DNA of 60,939 nt from Corallococcus carmarthensis (GTDB lineage Bacteria; Myxococcota; Myxococcia; Myxococcales; Myxococcaceae): contig NZ_RAWE01000038.1 of NCBI RefSeq assembly GCF_003611695.1, positions 1 to 60,939 of the forward strand, in the 5' to 3' direction. The notes under the pieces are model-generated. The model was not told the origin of the DNA and searched no databases. It saw nothing but the letters and a program-made list of their open reading frames with translations. Shown here one piece after another: positions 1-9,700 of this stretch. Positions within the stretch are counted from its first letter, which is position 1. Each line of letters begins with the position of its first letter. Both the position numbers and the translations under genes were made by a program.

Positions 1-49
1 GGCGGAAGGGGGAGGCCTGCGATCAGCAACGGGCCCCGCGGTGCGGCGT

Positions 50-337
50 CTACTTCTTCTTGGCGATGATGTTGTCGATGGCCGCCCGGTCCTCGGCGGT
101 GATGCGCTCGCGCGGGCCCGCGGCGTTGGCGGACTTCTGGGACACGGCGTCCTTCGCGTCCTCCAGCGCGTCCCCCACGCGGCCCTTCACCCTGTCCACC
201 GTGGAGGGGTTCATCGAGCGCTTCCAGGTGCGCTCCATGTGCTCCAGCGGCGAACGGCCGTCCACGTTGCCCCGCGCCAGGAAGACGCCGAGTCCCACCG
301 CGCAGGTCGTCCAGACCAGGAACTTCAACACGCCCAT
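50..337 (-). CDS. Small membrane-anchored hypothetical protein
   Basis: A 95-residue protein. Residues 3-20 form one hydrophobic segment (FLVWTTCAVGLGVFLA), and the rest is a charged, probably helical tail rich in Lys, Asp and Ala ending in KKK. This suggests a bitopic inner-membrane protein with a cytoplasmic or periplasmic tail. A purine-rich stretch (GGAGGATGTG) lies just before the ATG. The gene is divergent from the next one, with about 110 bases between them. I do not recognise the family and assign no function. Confidence 0.7.
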   Translation of the reverse strand: MGVLKFLVWTTCAVGLGVFLARGNVDGRSPLEHMERTWKRSMNPSTVDRVKGRVGDALEDAKDAVSQKSANAAGPRERITAEDRAAIDNIIAKKK

Positions 338-450
338 GATTCACATCCTCCTACGTCGTCTTACATCGCCCCCGGGGGCATGGCGAGTTTCCTGACCGGG
401 CCCGAGGGAGTCGCTGACAGGGGACGTGGGGACCCTTAAGGTCCACGGGC

Positions 451-1515
451 TTGCAGCCCGAAGAACTCATCAGGGCCGCCCAGACGCGGGCGGCGGGATT
501 GGACGTGGGGCGGGGGGACGCGGCGCTGGAGCGCGTGCGGGCCTCCGCCTCGGCGTTGTTCGCGAAACTGCCGGAGCCCCCGGTGTACCGGCGCGCGGAG
601 GACCCGTCGCGCAAGGCGGCCCAGGCGCTGCTGCCGGAGATGGAGCGGGTGCTGGCGGAGGCCTTCGCCGTGGCCCGCGAGTCGGCGGTGTCGCCGCTGG
701 TGGACCGGTTGGTGGCGGCCCTGCGAGCGCACGCGGAGGCGCTGGTGCACACCGCGGACGGCCGGCTGGAGGCGGCGGAGCTGGCGTGGCGCCGGGCCCA
801 GGAGCTGGAGCGGGCCGCGCACCCCACGCGGCAGATGGTGGGGCCGCCGTCGCGGCCGCCGCCGGTGTTCGACAAGGCCTCCGGCCTGTCCCGCTACGAC
901 CCTCGCAACGCGGCCCAGGCGACCGTGAAGCTGGTGTGCCCCAACACGGGCTGCAAGCGCATGGGGGACTACGCGTTCATCCCGACGCACGCCTACCACC
1001 GCTTCGTCTGCCCGGCGTGCCGGGTGCCCTTCCTGGCCTACTTCGGCGAGCTGAAGGGGCTGGAGGTGGAGCACCGGCGCAGCTCCAGGCGCTACCGCTT
1101 CACGGTGGATGAGGTGGGCAGCGCCGTCTCCACGCGCATCGACTTCGAGGAGGCCGGCGGACAGGAGTTCCCGGCGGCCCGGCGCGACCTCTTGGCCTTC
1201 CTCTACACGGAGCAGCGCGAGCTGAAGGTCGTGGTGAACCTCACCAACGGGAAGCTGATGTGGGTGAGCCCCGCGTCGTCGTGCTTCGTGGTGACGGCGG
1301 CCTTTGGCGAGGGGGCGCCGGAGCTGGTGGCGTTCCGGGCCTTCCGCGACGACGTGCTCCGGAAGAGCCGGCTCGGCCAGGGGTTCATCGACGGGTACTA
1401 TCACTGGGGCCCTCCGCTGGCGGCGTGGGTGGTTCGCCGGCCGCGGGTGCGGTCCGGGGTGCGCTGGGCCCTGACGCGGGTGCACGGCCGCCTGACACGG
1501 AAGGAACGCGGATGA
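451..1515 (+). CDS. Zinc-ribbon protein with C-terminal CFI-box
   Basis: A 354-residue protein read from a TTG start. The first ~140 residues are helical and Ala/Glu-rich. A four-cysteine zinc ribbon follows (CPNTGC near residue 163, CPAC near 188). Near residue 277 is the motif CFVVTAAFG, which matches the CFI-box found at the C-terminus of many otherwise unrelated bacterial proteins, followed by a basic tail. The CFI-box has no firm function that I know of. The stop codon overlaps the ATG of the following TlpA-like gene (ATGA), so the two are translationally coupled and may act together. No strong ribosome site precedes the TTG, so the start is uncertain. Confidence 0.75.
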   Translation: MQPEELIRAAQTRAAGLDVGRGDAALERVRASASALFAKLPEPPVYRRAEDPSRKAAQALLPEMERVLAEAFAVARESAVSPLVDRLVAALRAHAEALVHTADGRLEAAELAWRRAQELERAAHPTRQMVGPPSRPPPVFDKASGLSRYDPRNAAQATVKLVCPNTGCKRMGDYAFIPTHAYHRFVCPACRVPFLAYFGELKGLEVEHRRSSRRYRFTVDEVGSAVSTRIDFEEAGGQEFPAARRDLLAFLYTEQRELKVVVNLTNGKLMWVSPASSCFVVTAAFGEGAPELVAFRAFRDDVLRKSRLGQGFIDGYYHWGPPLAAWVVRRPRVRSGVRWALTRVHGRLTRKERG

Positions 1516-2090
1516 CACAGCAGGCTGGGACGGAAGGGACGCCGCCACCGGGCGCGCGCGGGGACAAGGCCAAGACGGCACTGTCGGTGGTGGCGGTGCT
1601 GGGCCTGGCGGCGCTGGCGTTCCTGGGCGTGCGCGAGGCGCAGCGGGCGCGGCTGGTGCCGGACGGGGTGTCGCCGCCGTCCTTCCAGCTGACGAAGCAC
1701 GAGGGCGGCTCGCTGGCGCTGTCGGACCTGAAGGGTCGGGTGGTGATGCTCGACTTCTGGGCGACCTGGTGCCCGCCGTGCCGCGAGGAGATGCCCTCGC
1801 TGGTGAAGCTGGCCAAGGAGTACGAGTCCCAGGGGCTCGTCTTCGTGGCGGCCAGCCGGGACGACGGCGCGACGGCGCCGCAGGAGGTGGACTACTTCCT
1901 CCAGCGCTTCCAGCCGGAGCTGCGGCCCTACGTCGTGTACGCGGACGACAACGTGGCGCGCGCCTTCGAGGTGAATGCGCTGCCCACGCTCTACTTCCTG
2001 GACCGCGACGGCAAGGTCATCGACGCGCAGCGCGGCATGCTGTCCGAGGACGGCCTCCGCCGCCGCATCGAGCGCGCCCTCAAGCGGTAG
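1512..2090 (+). CDS. TlpA/ResA-like membrane-anchored thioredoxin
   Basis: A 192-residue protein. One membrane segment (about residues 22-41) anchors a thioredoxin-fold domain outside the cytoplasm. The active site WCPPC is at residues 86-90, in the AhpC/TSA-Redoxin-TlpA context (FWATWCPPCREEMPSL), and the cis-proline loop is NALPTLYF. Proteins of this type reduce exported disulfides, often for cytochrome c maturation or envelope redox control. The ATG overlaps the upstream stop, and this start was chosen over longer frames because it gives a clean anchor plus domain. The partner thiol protein cannot be told from the sequence; the cysteine-bearing CFI-box protein just upstream is one possibility. 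Confidence 0.88.
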   Translation: MTQQAGTEGTPPPGARGDKAKTALSVVAVLGLAALAFLGVREAQRARLVPDGVSPPSFQLTKHEGGSLALSDLKGRVVMLDFWATWCPPCREEMPSLVKLAKEYESQGLVFVAASRDDGATAPQEVDYFLQRFQPELRPYVVYADDNVARAFEVNALPTLYFLDRDGKVIDAQRGMLSEDGLRRRIERALKR

Positions 2091-2114
2091 AGTGAAAGCG
2101 GTAGAGTGGAGGGC

Positions 2115-3953
2115 ATGATCCTCTACGACGCGGACACGGTCGACGCGTGCTCCTGGCCCCAGACGCCCCAGGCCCGGCTCGCGCGCGACTACTTCGTCCC
2201 GGTGATGAAGCGCGGCAGCACCGCCTTCCTCTCCGACCGCACCACCTTGCGGCTGGTGGCGATGGACGACCTGCGCATCCCGCTGGCCATCAACGAAGCG
2301 GAGTACGGCAACTCCCCGATGCACTCCACCTGGGTGCGCTACATCGGCCTGCCGGTGGCGGCCGTGACGGCGGAGACGTACGGCGCGGCGCGCGCGGTGG
2401 TGATGCGCGGGGCCATGCGCACGCTGGGCGCGATGCTGAAGGCGGCGCGCATCGACAAGTGCGTCTACGTGGACCACTGGCTGGTGCTGCGAAACCTGCA
2501 CGTGAGCCTCGATGAGGCGCAGGTGGAGCGCCTCACGGCCTTCCTGGCGGAGCACTTCCCCGGGCACGCCATCGTGTTCCCCGCCATCAACCCGGCGAGC
2601 GCGTCGCCCCTGCTCAACACGCTGGCCGCGCGGGACTACGGCTTCGTCTACGCGGCGCACACGCGCATGACGCTGCCCACGCAGGACGTCAGCCGGCAGG
2701 TGCGGGAGAACCGGCGCCGCGACGGGCGGCTGCTGGAGGCCGCGGGCTACCGCGTCGTGGACGGGCGGGAGCTGCCCGGCTGCGCGCCGCGGCTGCGGGA
2801 GCTGTACCGGTCGCTCAACGCGGACAAGTACCACTCCACGCTCGACTTCACGGAGGAGTTCTTCGCGTGGACGCTGCGCGAGGGGATCTTCCAGTACCGG
2901 CTCGCGGTGAAGGACGGGCGCGTGGATGGCTTCTACGCCACGCACGTCAGCGACGACGTCGTCTGGTCCCCCCTGTTCGGCTACGACCTGTCGCTGCCGC
3001 AGGAGCTGGGCCTGTACCGCGGGCTGGTGCACCGGCTCATGCAGGACGCGCTGGAGGTGGGGCTCACCATCGAGCTGGGGCCGGGCGCGGATCCGTTCAA
3101 GAGCCTGCGCGGCTCGCAGCCGGTGCCCCGCTGGAGCGCCTTCCACGTGAAGCACCTGTCGGGCTTCCGCCAGTATGCGTGGCGCACGTTGCAGCGCTAC
3201 GTCAACGGCGGAGTGCGGCCGGCCGCTAACGCCATGCTGAAGAAGATCGACGGTGACGCCGCCGTCGGCTTCGGTCCGCTGACGCTGCCCTTCACGCCGC
3301 CCACGGGCCAGACGCCGCGCGAAGCGGCCCGGGCGCTGCGCGAGCAGGTGGACGCGCTGGAGGCGTCGCTGGAGTCCGCCGCCCGGCAGGAGGGGGAGGA
3401 CCGGCTGCGCGAACTGGCGCCGCTGTCGCAGGCCCTGCACAACTGGCCCCAGCCCATGCCTCGCGTGGTGGCGCTGCGCGAGCGGCTGACGCGGCTGGAG
3501 CAGGACGCGCGCCGCAAGCCCGCGCCGGCCGTGGCGCCCGCGAGCGAGTCCCCCGCGGACCAGGCCCGGCGGCTGCTCCAGGACGCGACGCGGTGGGGGG
3601 AGACGATGCTCGTCGCCGCGCACCTGGGCGAGCTTCCGGCCCCGCACCTCAAGGCGCTGGTGGAGGCGCTGCGGCAGGCGGCGGGCAGCGTGGGCGTGGT
3701 GCTCACCGCCACGCGCGGCGGCAAGGTGGTGCTGGTGACGGCCGCCAGCGACGCGCTTCGCGGCCAGGGCGTGGACGCGGGCCAGCTCATGGCCCAGGCG
3801 GCGCCCTGCGTGGAGGGCAAGGGCGGCGGCTCGCCGGAGGTGGCGTGGGGCGGCGGCTCGCGCGCGGACGGCATCGACGCGGCGCTCGCCGCGACCCGGC
3901 GCTTCGTGGAGTCGCGGCTCGCGGGCCCGGTGCCGTCCGGCGGCGTGGGCTGA
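2115..3953 (+). CDS. FemAB/GNAT-like acyltransferase fused to DHHA1 (C-Ala) domain
   Basis: A protein of 612 residues from ATG 2115; a GTG at 2106 is an alternative. Residues 1-390 resemble the GNAT/FemAB-like family of peptidoglycan-biosynthesis type (DUF482-like), with HSTWVRYIGLP, RENRRRDGRLLEAAGYRVVDG and FYATHVSDDVVWSPLFGYD. A charged, probably coiled-coil linker follows (about 400-480). The last ~120 residues look like the DHHA1 domain at the end of alanyl-tRNA synthetase: DATRWGETMLVAAHL, GVVLTATRGGKVVLVTAAS and the diagnostic EGKGGGSPEVAWGGG. DHHA1 in AlaRS contacts tRNA, and Fem transferases use aminoacyl-tRNA, so the fusion suggests a tRNA-dependent aminoacyl transferase. That role is an inference. 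The next gene, trxA, is convergent. Confidence 0.78.
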   Translation: MILYDADTVDACSWPQTPQARLARDYFVPVMKRGSTAFLSDRTTLRLVAMDDLRIPLAINEAEYGNSPMHSTWVRYIGLPVAAVTAETYGAARAVVMRGAMRTLGAMLKAARIDKCVYVDHWLVLRNLHVSLDEAQVERLTAFLAEHFPGHAIVFPAINPASASPLLNTLAARDYGFVYAAHTRMTLPTQDVSRQVRENRRRDGRLLEAAGYRVVDGRELPGCAPRLRELYRSLNADKYHSTLDFTEEFFAWTLREGIFQYRLAVKDGRVDGFYATHVSDDVVWSPLFGYDLSLPQELGLYRGLVHRLMQDALEVGLTIELGPGADPFKSLRGSQPVPRWSAFHVKHLSGFRQYAWRTLQRYVNGGVRPAANAMLKKIDGDAAVGFGPLTLPFTPPTGQTPREAARALREQVDALEASLESAARQEGEDRLRELAPLSQALHNWPQPMPRVVALRERLTRLEQDARRKPAPAVAPASESPADQARRLLQDATRWGETMLVAAHLGELPAPHLKALVEALRQAAGSVGVVLTATRGGKVVLVTAASDALRGQGVDAGQLMAQAAPCVEGKGGGSPEVAWGGGSRADGIDAALAATRRFVESRLAGPVPSGGVG

Positions 3954-3956
3954 GCG

Positions 3957-4283
3957 TCACAGCACCTGGCGCACGGCCTCTTCCAGCTTCGCCCGGGGCA
4001 CGGCGCCCACGACCTGCTTCACCACCTTCCCGCCCTTGAAGAAGAGCAGGGTGGGCATCGCGCGGATGCCGTACTGCTCGGGCGTCCGGGGGTGGTCGTC
4101 CACGTTGAGCTTGGCCATCTTCATCCGGCCCTTGTACTCGGCGGCCAGCGAGTCGATGACCGGCGCGATGACCCGGCACGGCGGGCACCAGGTGGCGGTG
4201 AAGTCCACCAGCACCGGCTCCTGCGACTCCAGCACCTCGCGTTGAAAGTCCGCGTCGCCCAGCTCGATGACGTTGCCAGCCAT
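3957..4283 (-). CDS. trxA: Thioredoxin
   Basis: A 108-residue cytoplasmic thioredoxin of normal length. The active site is TWCPPC (Cys33, Cys36), so proline replaces the usual glycine between the cysteines (CGPC), which would shift the redox potential. The buried Asp region (VLVDF) and the cis-proline loop AMPTLLFF are present. It reduces protein disulfides with electrons from thioredoxin reductase. AAGGA lies 8 bases before ATG 4283, which selects this start over the ATG three codons upstream. Its 3' end nearly meets that of the Fem-like gene. Confidence 0.93.
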   Translation of the reverse strand: MAGNVIELGDADFQREVLESQEPVLVDFTATWCPPCRVIAPVIDSLAAEYKGRMKMAKLNVDDHPRTPEQYGIRAMPTLLFFKGGKVVKQVVGAVPRAKLEEAVRQVL

Positions 4284-4408
4284 GTGCCCCATCCTTGCGT
4301 GAAGGGCGCGGGCCTTCGCCTGGGCCGCGCCTCGTGTCCACGGGATGTAATCGCGGGCGGTGGCGGGCACGAGCACCCCTCGCGGGACGCATTGTTCCGC
4401 CAGGAGCC

Positions 4409-5320
4409 CTATTCCTCCTCCCACGGGAGCGCGGCGCCGCGCGCGGACAAGAGCTTCAGGAAGGCGCGCACCTTGAGCGGGAGCTGCCGGCTGCTCGGGT
4501 AGACGGCGAAGATGGGCAGGCCCGGGGGCGTGTCCGCCGCGAGCACGGGGATGAGCAACCCCGCGCGTACGTCGTCCGCCACCAGCGAGGCCGCGAGCCG
4601 CACGATGCCCAGGCCCGCGCGTGCCGCCGCCTGGCCCGCGCGCTCGCTCGGCACTCGCAGGCGGCCCGTCACCGGCACCGTGCGCGCGCTCCTGCCCTCG
4701 CCGAAGAACCACACCTCGTCGGTGCCGGACTCGGCCAGGAGGATGCACTCGTGGGCCGTCAGCGCTTCGGGCGTCCGGGGCGTGCCGTGGCGGCCGAGGT
4801 AGGTGGGGCTGGCGTAGTAGCCCGTGCGCACGCGTCCGAGCCTGCGCGCCATCAACGACGAATCCGCGAGCGGCCCGGTGCGCAGCGCCAGGTCGTACTC
4901 CTCCGCGATGAGGTCCACGTGCGTCTGCGCGAGCGACACCTCCACGCGCAGCCGGGGCTGGTGCAGGAGCAGCTCCGCGATGACGGGCGTGAGCAGCTCA
5001 CCCAGCAGGGACAACGTCGCGATGCGCAGCGTGCCCTGGGGCGTGCCGCGCGATTCGCTCACGGCCGCGTTCACCTCGCGGGCCTCGGCGACCAGCCGTG
5101 CGCAGTGCGCGTGGTACTCGCGGCCGGCTTCGGTGAGGCGGAGCCTGCGCGTGTTGCGCTCGAGCAGCCGGATGCCCAGGCGCTCCTCCAGGGCGGCCAG
5201 CCGGCGGCTCACCGTGGACTTGCGCAGGCCCAGGCGCTCCGCCGCGGAGGTGATGCTGGCCGTCGCCACCACCTCCGCGAAGAGGACCATGTCGTCCAGC
5301 AGGGGCGGGTTCGCGGCCAC
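4409..5320 (-). CDS. LysR-family transcriptional regulator
   Basis: A 303-residue protein from a GTG start. Residues 10-68 form the winged helix-turn-helix (FAEVVATASITSAAERLGLRKSTVSRRLAALEERLG). The rest is the periplasmic-binding-protein-like effector domain (GTLRIATLSLLGELLTPVIAELL). The closest general type is the subgroup related to CrgA/YafC that often controls a divergent oxidoreductase or efflux gene. No divergent partner is visible here: upstream lies the 3' end of a haem-c lipoprotein gene on the same strand. The target and effector are unknown. Confidence 0.9.
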   Translation of the reverse strand: MAANPPLLDDMVLFAEVVATASITSAAERLGLRKSTVSRRLAALEERLGIRLLERNTRRLRLTEAGREYHAHCARLVAEAREVNAAVSESRGTPQGTLRIATLSLLGELLTPVIAELLLHQPRLRVEVSLAQTHVDLIAEEYDLALRTGPLADSSLMARRLGRVRTGYYASPTYLGRHGTPRTPEALTAHECILLAESGTDEVWFFGEGRSARTVPVTGRLRVPSERAGQAAARAGLGIVRLAASLVADDVRAGLLIPVLAADTPPGLPIFAVYPSSRQLPLKVRAFLKLLSARGAALPWEEE

Positions 5321-5377
5321 GAGGGCCAGCCTATGCCCCGGCCCGGATGGGCGCGAGCCCGCCGTGTCCTTCCGGCG

Positions 5378-6067
5378 TCAGTCGTTGGCCGCGCCCGCGA
5401 GGATCCACGAGCGGATCAGCACGTTCAGGCCCGGGTGCTGATCGAAGTACTCCGGCTTGCCCGTGGGCATGCGGTCTCCGCACGCCGTGCCTTCCAGCTT
5501 CCGCACGAGCGCCGAGTTGTCCGGGTCGCCGGGCGCGACGCGATGGAGCGTGCCGCAGGCCTTGGCGGTGACGTTGATCAGGCTGGCGTGGCTGGTGTCC
5601 GCCGCGAGGCTCAGGTTGCCGGCCTTGCCGTGGCAGCCCGTGCATTGCACGGAGCTCCATACGGACTGGACGTCCGCGCCGTAGCGGGGCACCGACACGG
5701 GCAGGGTGACGGTCCGCACCACGGGCGGGTTCACGCCATCCGTGACGCTCACGGAGAAGGTGAACTCGCTCTGCGTGGCCACGACGGGTGAATACCACTC
5801 CGCGCTCGCGCCGGTGGTGCCGCCCACCCAGGTGCCGGGTGTGCCCGGGGTGAGCTGCGTCCACGTATAGTTCAGCGGGTCGCCATCCGGATCACTCGCG
5901 GTGATGGTGAACGTGCCGGTCGTCCCGGCGACCAGCGACGCGGGCGCGGCGACGGTGTCGCTCACGGTGGGGGACTGGTTGGGAGTGGGAGAGGCATCAT
6001 CGCCACAGGCGATGACTCCAGACCCGATGAACAGCAGGGCCAGCAGGAGCCGCGGGGAAGCGTGCAT
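5378..6067 (-). CDS. Ig/PKD-like lipoprotein with c-type haem site
   Basis: A 229-residue lipoprotein. Signal peptide 1-20 ends in lipobox GVIAC with the lipidated Cys at 21. A PKD/cadherin-like beta domain follows (TASDPDGDPLNYTWTQL ... FTFSVSVTDGVNPPVV), then a single c-type haem motif CTGCH at 142-146 with a candidate axial Met in DRMPTGKP and the usual IRSWILAGA ending. It probably carries one covalent haem in the envelope, either as a small electron-transfer domain or a structural haem, as in many myxobacterial Ig-plus-cytochrome lipoproteins. AGAGGA lies 7 bases before the ATG, which fixes the start. No oxidase or reductase partner is next to it. Confidence 0.85.
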   Translation of the reverse strand: MHASPRLLLALLFIGSGVIACGDDASPTPNQSPTVSDTVAAPASLVAGTTGTFTITASDPDGDPLNYTWTQLTPGTPGTWVGGTTGASAEWYSPVVATQSEFTFSVSVTDGVNPPVVRTVTLPVSVPRYGADVQSVWSSVQCTGCHGKAGNLSLAADTSHASLINVTAKACGTLHRVAPGDPDNSALVRKLEGTACGDRMPTGKPEYFDQHPGLNVLIRSWILAGAAND

Positions 6068-6203
6068 GGGGGGATCCTCTGAACGAGAGTGCCCGGCAAG
6101 CTGGCATGCGGTGGTGATTTCAACCCAGTGTCCGGAGGGGTTGGACAAAATCAGGCTGACGCACGTTCAGGATGTTCTTGAAGGCAGGCCATCAGAGAGC
6201 GCC

Positions 6204-6674
6204 ATGTTCCGAATCGAGTCAGAGAAAGAGTTGCTGCGCGCGTTCCGCTCCAGGGATCGCAAGTACGTCGAGCTGCCCAAGGGCACCCGGCTCCCGCTCT
6301 TCGTCCGGGACTACCTCGCCTGGGTGGATCCGTACGGCGTGCGCGTCTTCCTCGTGTTCGTCGCCCCCGGGGGCAAGACCCCCACGGGCATCGCCTTCCG
6401 CCGTGATCAGCAGGGTGACCCGACCCTGGCGCCCAAGATGTGTGACTGGTGCATGACGCCCACTGGCGCGGAGGTCGGTCTGCTCACCACGGATGTGGAC
6501 TCGAAGCGGCGGGTGGGTGTGATCGTCTGCCTGGACCTGCGCTGCGGTGAGCGGTTGGAGGCCCTGGCGGACCGGTCCGGCCGCAGCGTCCTGGACGACA
6601 AGGCGCGGCTCATCGAGCGCATGGCGCGCTTCGCGCACGAAGCGCTGGGCCTGGAGCCTGGCGCGGAGGAATGA
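6204..6674 (+). CDS. FBP (FusB-type EF-G-binding) zinc-finger protein
   Basis: A 156-residue protein. The C-terminal half has a treble-clef zinc finger with Cys80-x2-Cys83 (CDWC) and Cys109-x4-Cys114 (CLDLRC), matching the C-terminal domain of FusB/FBP proteins that bind elongation factor G and can rescue it from fusidic acid. The N-terminal part (LLRAFRSRDRKYVELP) is helical. In most bacteria the native role of this family is not settled; binding to EF-G or ribosomes is the family expectation. It converges on the NRPS gene, with a shared hairpin between them. Confidence 0.82.
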   Translation: MFRIESEKELLRAFRSRDRKYVELPKGTRLPLFVRDYLAWVDPYGVRVFLVFVAPGGKTPTGIAFRRDQQGDPTLAPKMCDWCMTPTGAEVGLLTTDVDSKRRVGVIVCLDLRCGERLEALADRSGRSVLDDKARLIERMARFAHEALGLEPGAEE

Positions 6675-6678
6675 GGAG

Positions 6679-6702
6679 GCGGGCCCGTGTGTCCGGGCCC
6701 GC
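6679..6702. terminator. Hairpin between convergent FBP and NRPS genes
   Basis: Perfect 9-bp inverted repeat GCGGGCCCG / CGGGCCCGC with a 6-base loop, extended outward by GGAG/CTCC across small bulges. It lies in the 39 bases between two convergent stop codons, so it probably ends transcription from both sides. There is no long T-run, as is common in high-GC genomes. Confidence 0.65.
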
Positions 6703-6713
6703 GCTCCTTCGCG

Positions 6714-9700
6714 CTACAGCGTCCGCAGGTGCTGGCGCAGCGGCTCCGCCACGCTGGAGGCGTGCGGCGCGCTCAGCATCGTGTAGTGGTCCCCCGGAAC
6801 GTCGTACGCGGTCACGGGCCCCGTGAGCCACGTGCTCCAGGAGGGCTCCTCGGAAGCGGCCGGTCCCACGGTGGCCCGGAACAGGAGCGTGGGCCCCGAG
6901 TAGCCACCGGAGGGCACGTAGGTGCGCTGGGCCTCGTAGAGCCGCGTGTGCACGGCGAAGAGGTGCTCGGCGCCCTCCAGGTCCAGCCCGAGGTCGTGCG
7001 CGGGCGTCCCCTGGAGCCGGCCCAGGAGGTACGCGAGGCGTTCGCGCTCCTCCATGGCCCGCAGCCGTTCCAGGTCCAGGGACAGGTCCTGCCAGCGCAG
7101 GCCGAGCGTCTGTCCGAAGAGCGCCAGCAGGCCGAGCGGATCCGCCTGGGGACGCGGTTGGGGCATGGGCACGGTGGAGTCCATCAGGGCCAGCAAATCC
7201 ACCCGCTCACCCAGGGCCTGGAGCTGACGCGCCATCTCCAGGGCCACGAGTCCGCCGAAGGACCAACCGCCCAGCAGGTACGGCCCCCGGGGCTGCACGG
7301 TGCGAACCTGGGAGAGGTAGTCGTGCGCCAGCGCCTCGACGGAAGCGGGAGGCAGGACGCCGCCCTCCAGGCCCGGCGCGGACAGCCCGTGGACGGGCCG
7401 GTCGTGGCCCAACTGGCGGACGAGATCGGAATAGCCCAGCACGCCACCGCCGCCGCCGTGGACGAGGAAGAGGGGACGCACGCCCTCCGTGCCCTCCGCC
7501 AGCCGCACGATGTTGGAGGGGCGCGAGGGGTGCGCCTGCTGGAGCCGCCGCGCCAGCTGCTCGACGGTGCCGTGCTGGAAGAGGGCCGCCATGGGCAGCA
7601 GGTGCCCGGTGTGCGCGCGGATGGAGGAGACCAGCCGCAGGGCCAGCAGGGAGTGACCGCCCAGGTCGAAGAAGTTGTCGGTGATGCTGACGCGAGGCAA
7701 GCGCAGCACCTCCGCGAAGGACGAGGCCAGTTGCTCCTCGAGCGGCGTGCGGGGCGCGACGTGGCTTCCGGACGCGGCGGTCTCTGGGGCGGGGAGCGCC
7801 TGGCGGTCCACCTTGCCGTTGGCGGTGAGGGGCAGGGCGTCCAGCGCCATCACGGCGGAGGGCACCAGGAAATCCGGCAGCCGCTGCTTGAGGAACGGGC
7901 GCAGTTCGGCGACGTCCAGGGACTCGGGCGCGACGACGTAGGCCACGAGCCGCTTGTCGCCGGGCACGTCCTCGCGGGCCAGGACGACGGCCTCGCGCAC
8001 CGCCGGGTGGGTGAGGAGCGCGGCCTCGATTTCGGGCAGCTCGACGCGGAAGCCCCGCACCTTCACCTGCGCGTCCGCGCGGCCCAGGAACTCCAGCACG
8101 CCGTCCTCGCGCCAGCGGCCGAGGTCGCCGGTGCGGTAGAGGCGCGCGCCGGGAGTCGTGGAGAACGCGTCGGGGACGAAGCGCTCCGCGGTGAGCGCGG
8201 GCTGGCTCACGTAGCCGCGAGCGAGCCCGTCGCCGCCCACGTAGACCTCACCCTGGACGCCAGCAGGCAGGGGCTGGCCGGAGGCGTCCAGCACGTACAC
8301 CCGCGTGTTGCCCAGGGGGCGCCCCAGCGGGACGCTGGCGCCCACCTGCGAGGCGTGCGTGAAGCGGTGGCTGGTGGCGAAGACGGTGGTCTCCGTGGGG
8401 CCATAGCCGGCGGTGACGGGGAGGCCCAGTTGCTCCAGCACCCGGCGCACGTGGGGAGCGGAGATGACGTCGCCCCCGGTGAGCACCTGGCGCAGGGAGC
8501 GTAGCGCGGGCAGGTGCGAATCCACCAGCTGGGTGAAGAGGCCCGCGGTGAGCCACAGCGTTGTCACGCCGTGGCGGAGGAGCACCTGCTCCAGCTCATG
8601 CGGATCCGTTGGAGGGTGGGGCGGGAAGACGGCCAGCTTCGCGCCATGCAGCAGCGCGCCCCAGACTTCGAAGGTGGAGGCGTCGAAGGCGAGGGGCGCC
8701 ATCATCAGCAGCGTCTCGTCAGGCCCGAAGCGGGCGTAGTCGACGCCGAAGAGGGTGCGCAGCACCGCGGCGTGAGGCGTGCCGACCCCCTTGGGCCTGC
8801 CAGTGGAGCCGGAGGTGAAGTCGATGTACGCGAGGCTCTGGGGCAGGGCTCTCGAAGGCGGCGCATGCGAGGGCAGCGCATCCAGGGACAGCTCCTCCAG
8901 CACGACGGGCCGCAGGTCCTCGTGAGGCAGGTTCGGCAGCAGGGCGCGAGTGGTGAGGAGGACATGGGGCCGGGCGTCCTCCACCATCGCGGCCAAGCGC
9001 GCGCGAGGGTAGGCCGGATCCAGCGGCACGTAGGCCGCGCCGGCCTTGAGGATGGCGACGAGGGAGACGACCAGCTCCAGCGAGCGCTCCAGGGCCAGGG
9101 CCACGCGCGAGTCGGTGCCCACGCCCAGCGAGCGCAGGTGCCACGCGAGCTGGTTGGCGCGCTCATCCAACTGCCGGTAGGTGAGGTGCGCGTCACCGAA
9201 CTCGACGGCGACCTTCTCCGGGAAGCGGGCCACCACCTGCGAGAACACCTCCGGCAGCGTGGCGTCGCGCGGGTACTCGGCCGCCGTCGCGTTCCACTCC
9301 ACCAGCACCCGCTGGCGCTCCGCTTCCGTCATCAGGGACAGCGACGCCAGGGGCGCCTCGGGCCGGGCCACGAGTGCCTCCGCCAACGTGCGGAGGCGCT
9401 CCGCCATGCGATGGGCCGTGTGTGGCTCGAACAGGTCGGTGTTGAAGCCCAGGGTTCCCACGAATCCTTCGGGGGACTCCGCCAGGCTCAACTCCAGGTC
9501 GAACTTGGCCGTGCTGTCCTCCACGTCCATCGCGTGCAACGTCAGGGCCTCCGTGCGCGTGGAACGCGGTGCGGTGTCCTGCAGGGTGAAGAGGACCTGG
9601 AACAGCGGCCCCCGGCTTGGGTCGCGAGCAGGCTTCAGCGCCTCCACCAGCCGCTCGAAGGGCACGTCCTGATGGGCGTAGGCCCCCAGCGCGACCTCCT

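Noticed and set aside
1401-3647. Minus-strand 748-codon frame
   Set aside because: Antisense to the TlpA-like and Fem-like genes; only low-complexity Arg/His/Pro/Gln sequence.
4295-5791. Plus-strand 498-codon frame
   Set aside because: Antisense to the LysR gene and the haem-c lipoprotein, both of which have clear motifs.
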